6,065 nucleotides of DNA from contig DIVI01000151.1 of assembly GCA_002423305.1 (NCBI GenBank), positions 1-6,065 of the forward strand. Direction: 5' to 3'. Below the pieces are notes generated by a model. The model did not search any database. It was given only the letters and a program-made list of their open reading frames with translations, and was not told where the DNA came from. Origin of the DNA: Methylococcus sp. UBA6136. GTDB taxonomy: Bacteria > Pseudomonadota > Gammaproteobacteria > Methylococcales > Methylococcaceae. Of this stretch, positions 6,064 to 6,065 are shown piece by piece. Position numbers and translations under genes: made by a program. Each line of letters begins with the position of its first letter. Position 1 is the first letter of the stretch.

Positions 6064-6065
6064 GG

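Noticed and set aside
1..6065. CRISPR array, insertion sequence, tRNA or defence system
   Set aside because: No spaced direct repeats, transposase motifs or tRNA-like folds were seen; the whole window is filled by polysaccharide genes.

Overview
The window is a slice of a bacterial surface or secreted polysaccharide (exopolysaccharide, capsule or O-antigen) biosynthesis cluster. Every gene I can support lies on the minus strand, so transcription runs from the right edge to the left edge. The proteins are of Gram-negative, proteobacterial type: an O-antigen ligase/Wzy-like membrane protein, GT4 glycosyltransferases, and a PssD/PssE (Alg14/Alg13-like) pair. Base composition looks moderately GC-rich by eye. 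A gammaproteobacterium would fit, but that is a guess; nothing in the window fixes the genus. I see no rRNA, tRNA, mobile element or CRISPR array.

Layout in transcription order: (1) 6063-4576, a polytopic O-antigen ligase/polymerase-like protein with an unusual C-terminal tail, whose 5' end is at the window edge; (2) 4579-3485, a GT4 glycosyltransferase; (3) 3464-2562, a divergent SAM-dependent methyltransferase; (4) 2537-1971, a left-handed beta-helix O-acetyltransferase of the serine acetyltransferase type; (5) 1974-850, a second GT4 glycosyltransferase; (6) 842-393, a PssD/Cps14F/Alg14-like subunit; (7) 396-1, the PssE/Cps14G/Alg13-like catalytic partner. Gene 7 starts with TTG and is cut by the left edge.

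Spacing is extremely tight. Junctions 1/2 and 4/5 are ATGA overlaps, junction 6/7 is a TTGA overlap, and the other gaps are 7 to 24 bases. No gap of 30 bases or more exists and no internal promoter or terminator is visible, so this is one polycistronic unit with much translational coupling. By family knowledge, PssD/PssE would add an early sugar to the undecaprenyl-PP-linked primer, the two GT4 enzymes would extend the repeat unit, the acetyltransferase and methyltransferase would decorate it, and the Wzy-like protein would polymerise or ligate it at the periplasmic face. The initiating phosphoglycosyltransferase, flippase, export and chain-length genes are not in the window and presumably lie outside it.

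I do not see evidence for a wholly new kind of system. The points most worth a second look are the TTG-started PssE gene at the left edge, the methyltransferase with a degenerate SAM-binding motif I, the tail on the Wzy-like protein, two T8 tracts in adjacent genes, and a perfect 9-bp inverted repeat inside one glycosyltransferase gene.
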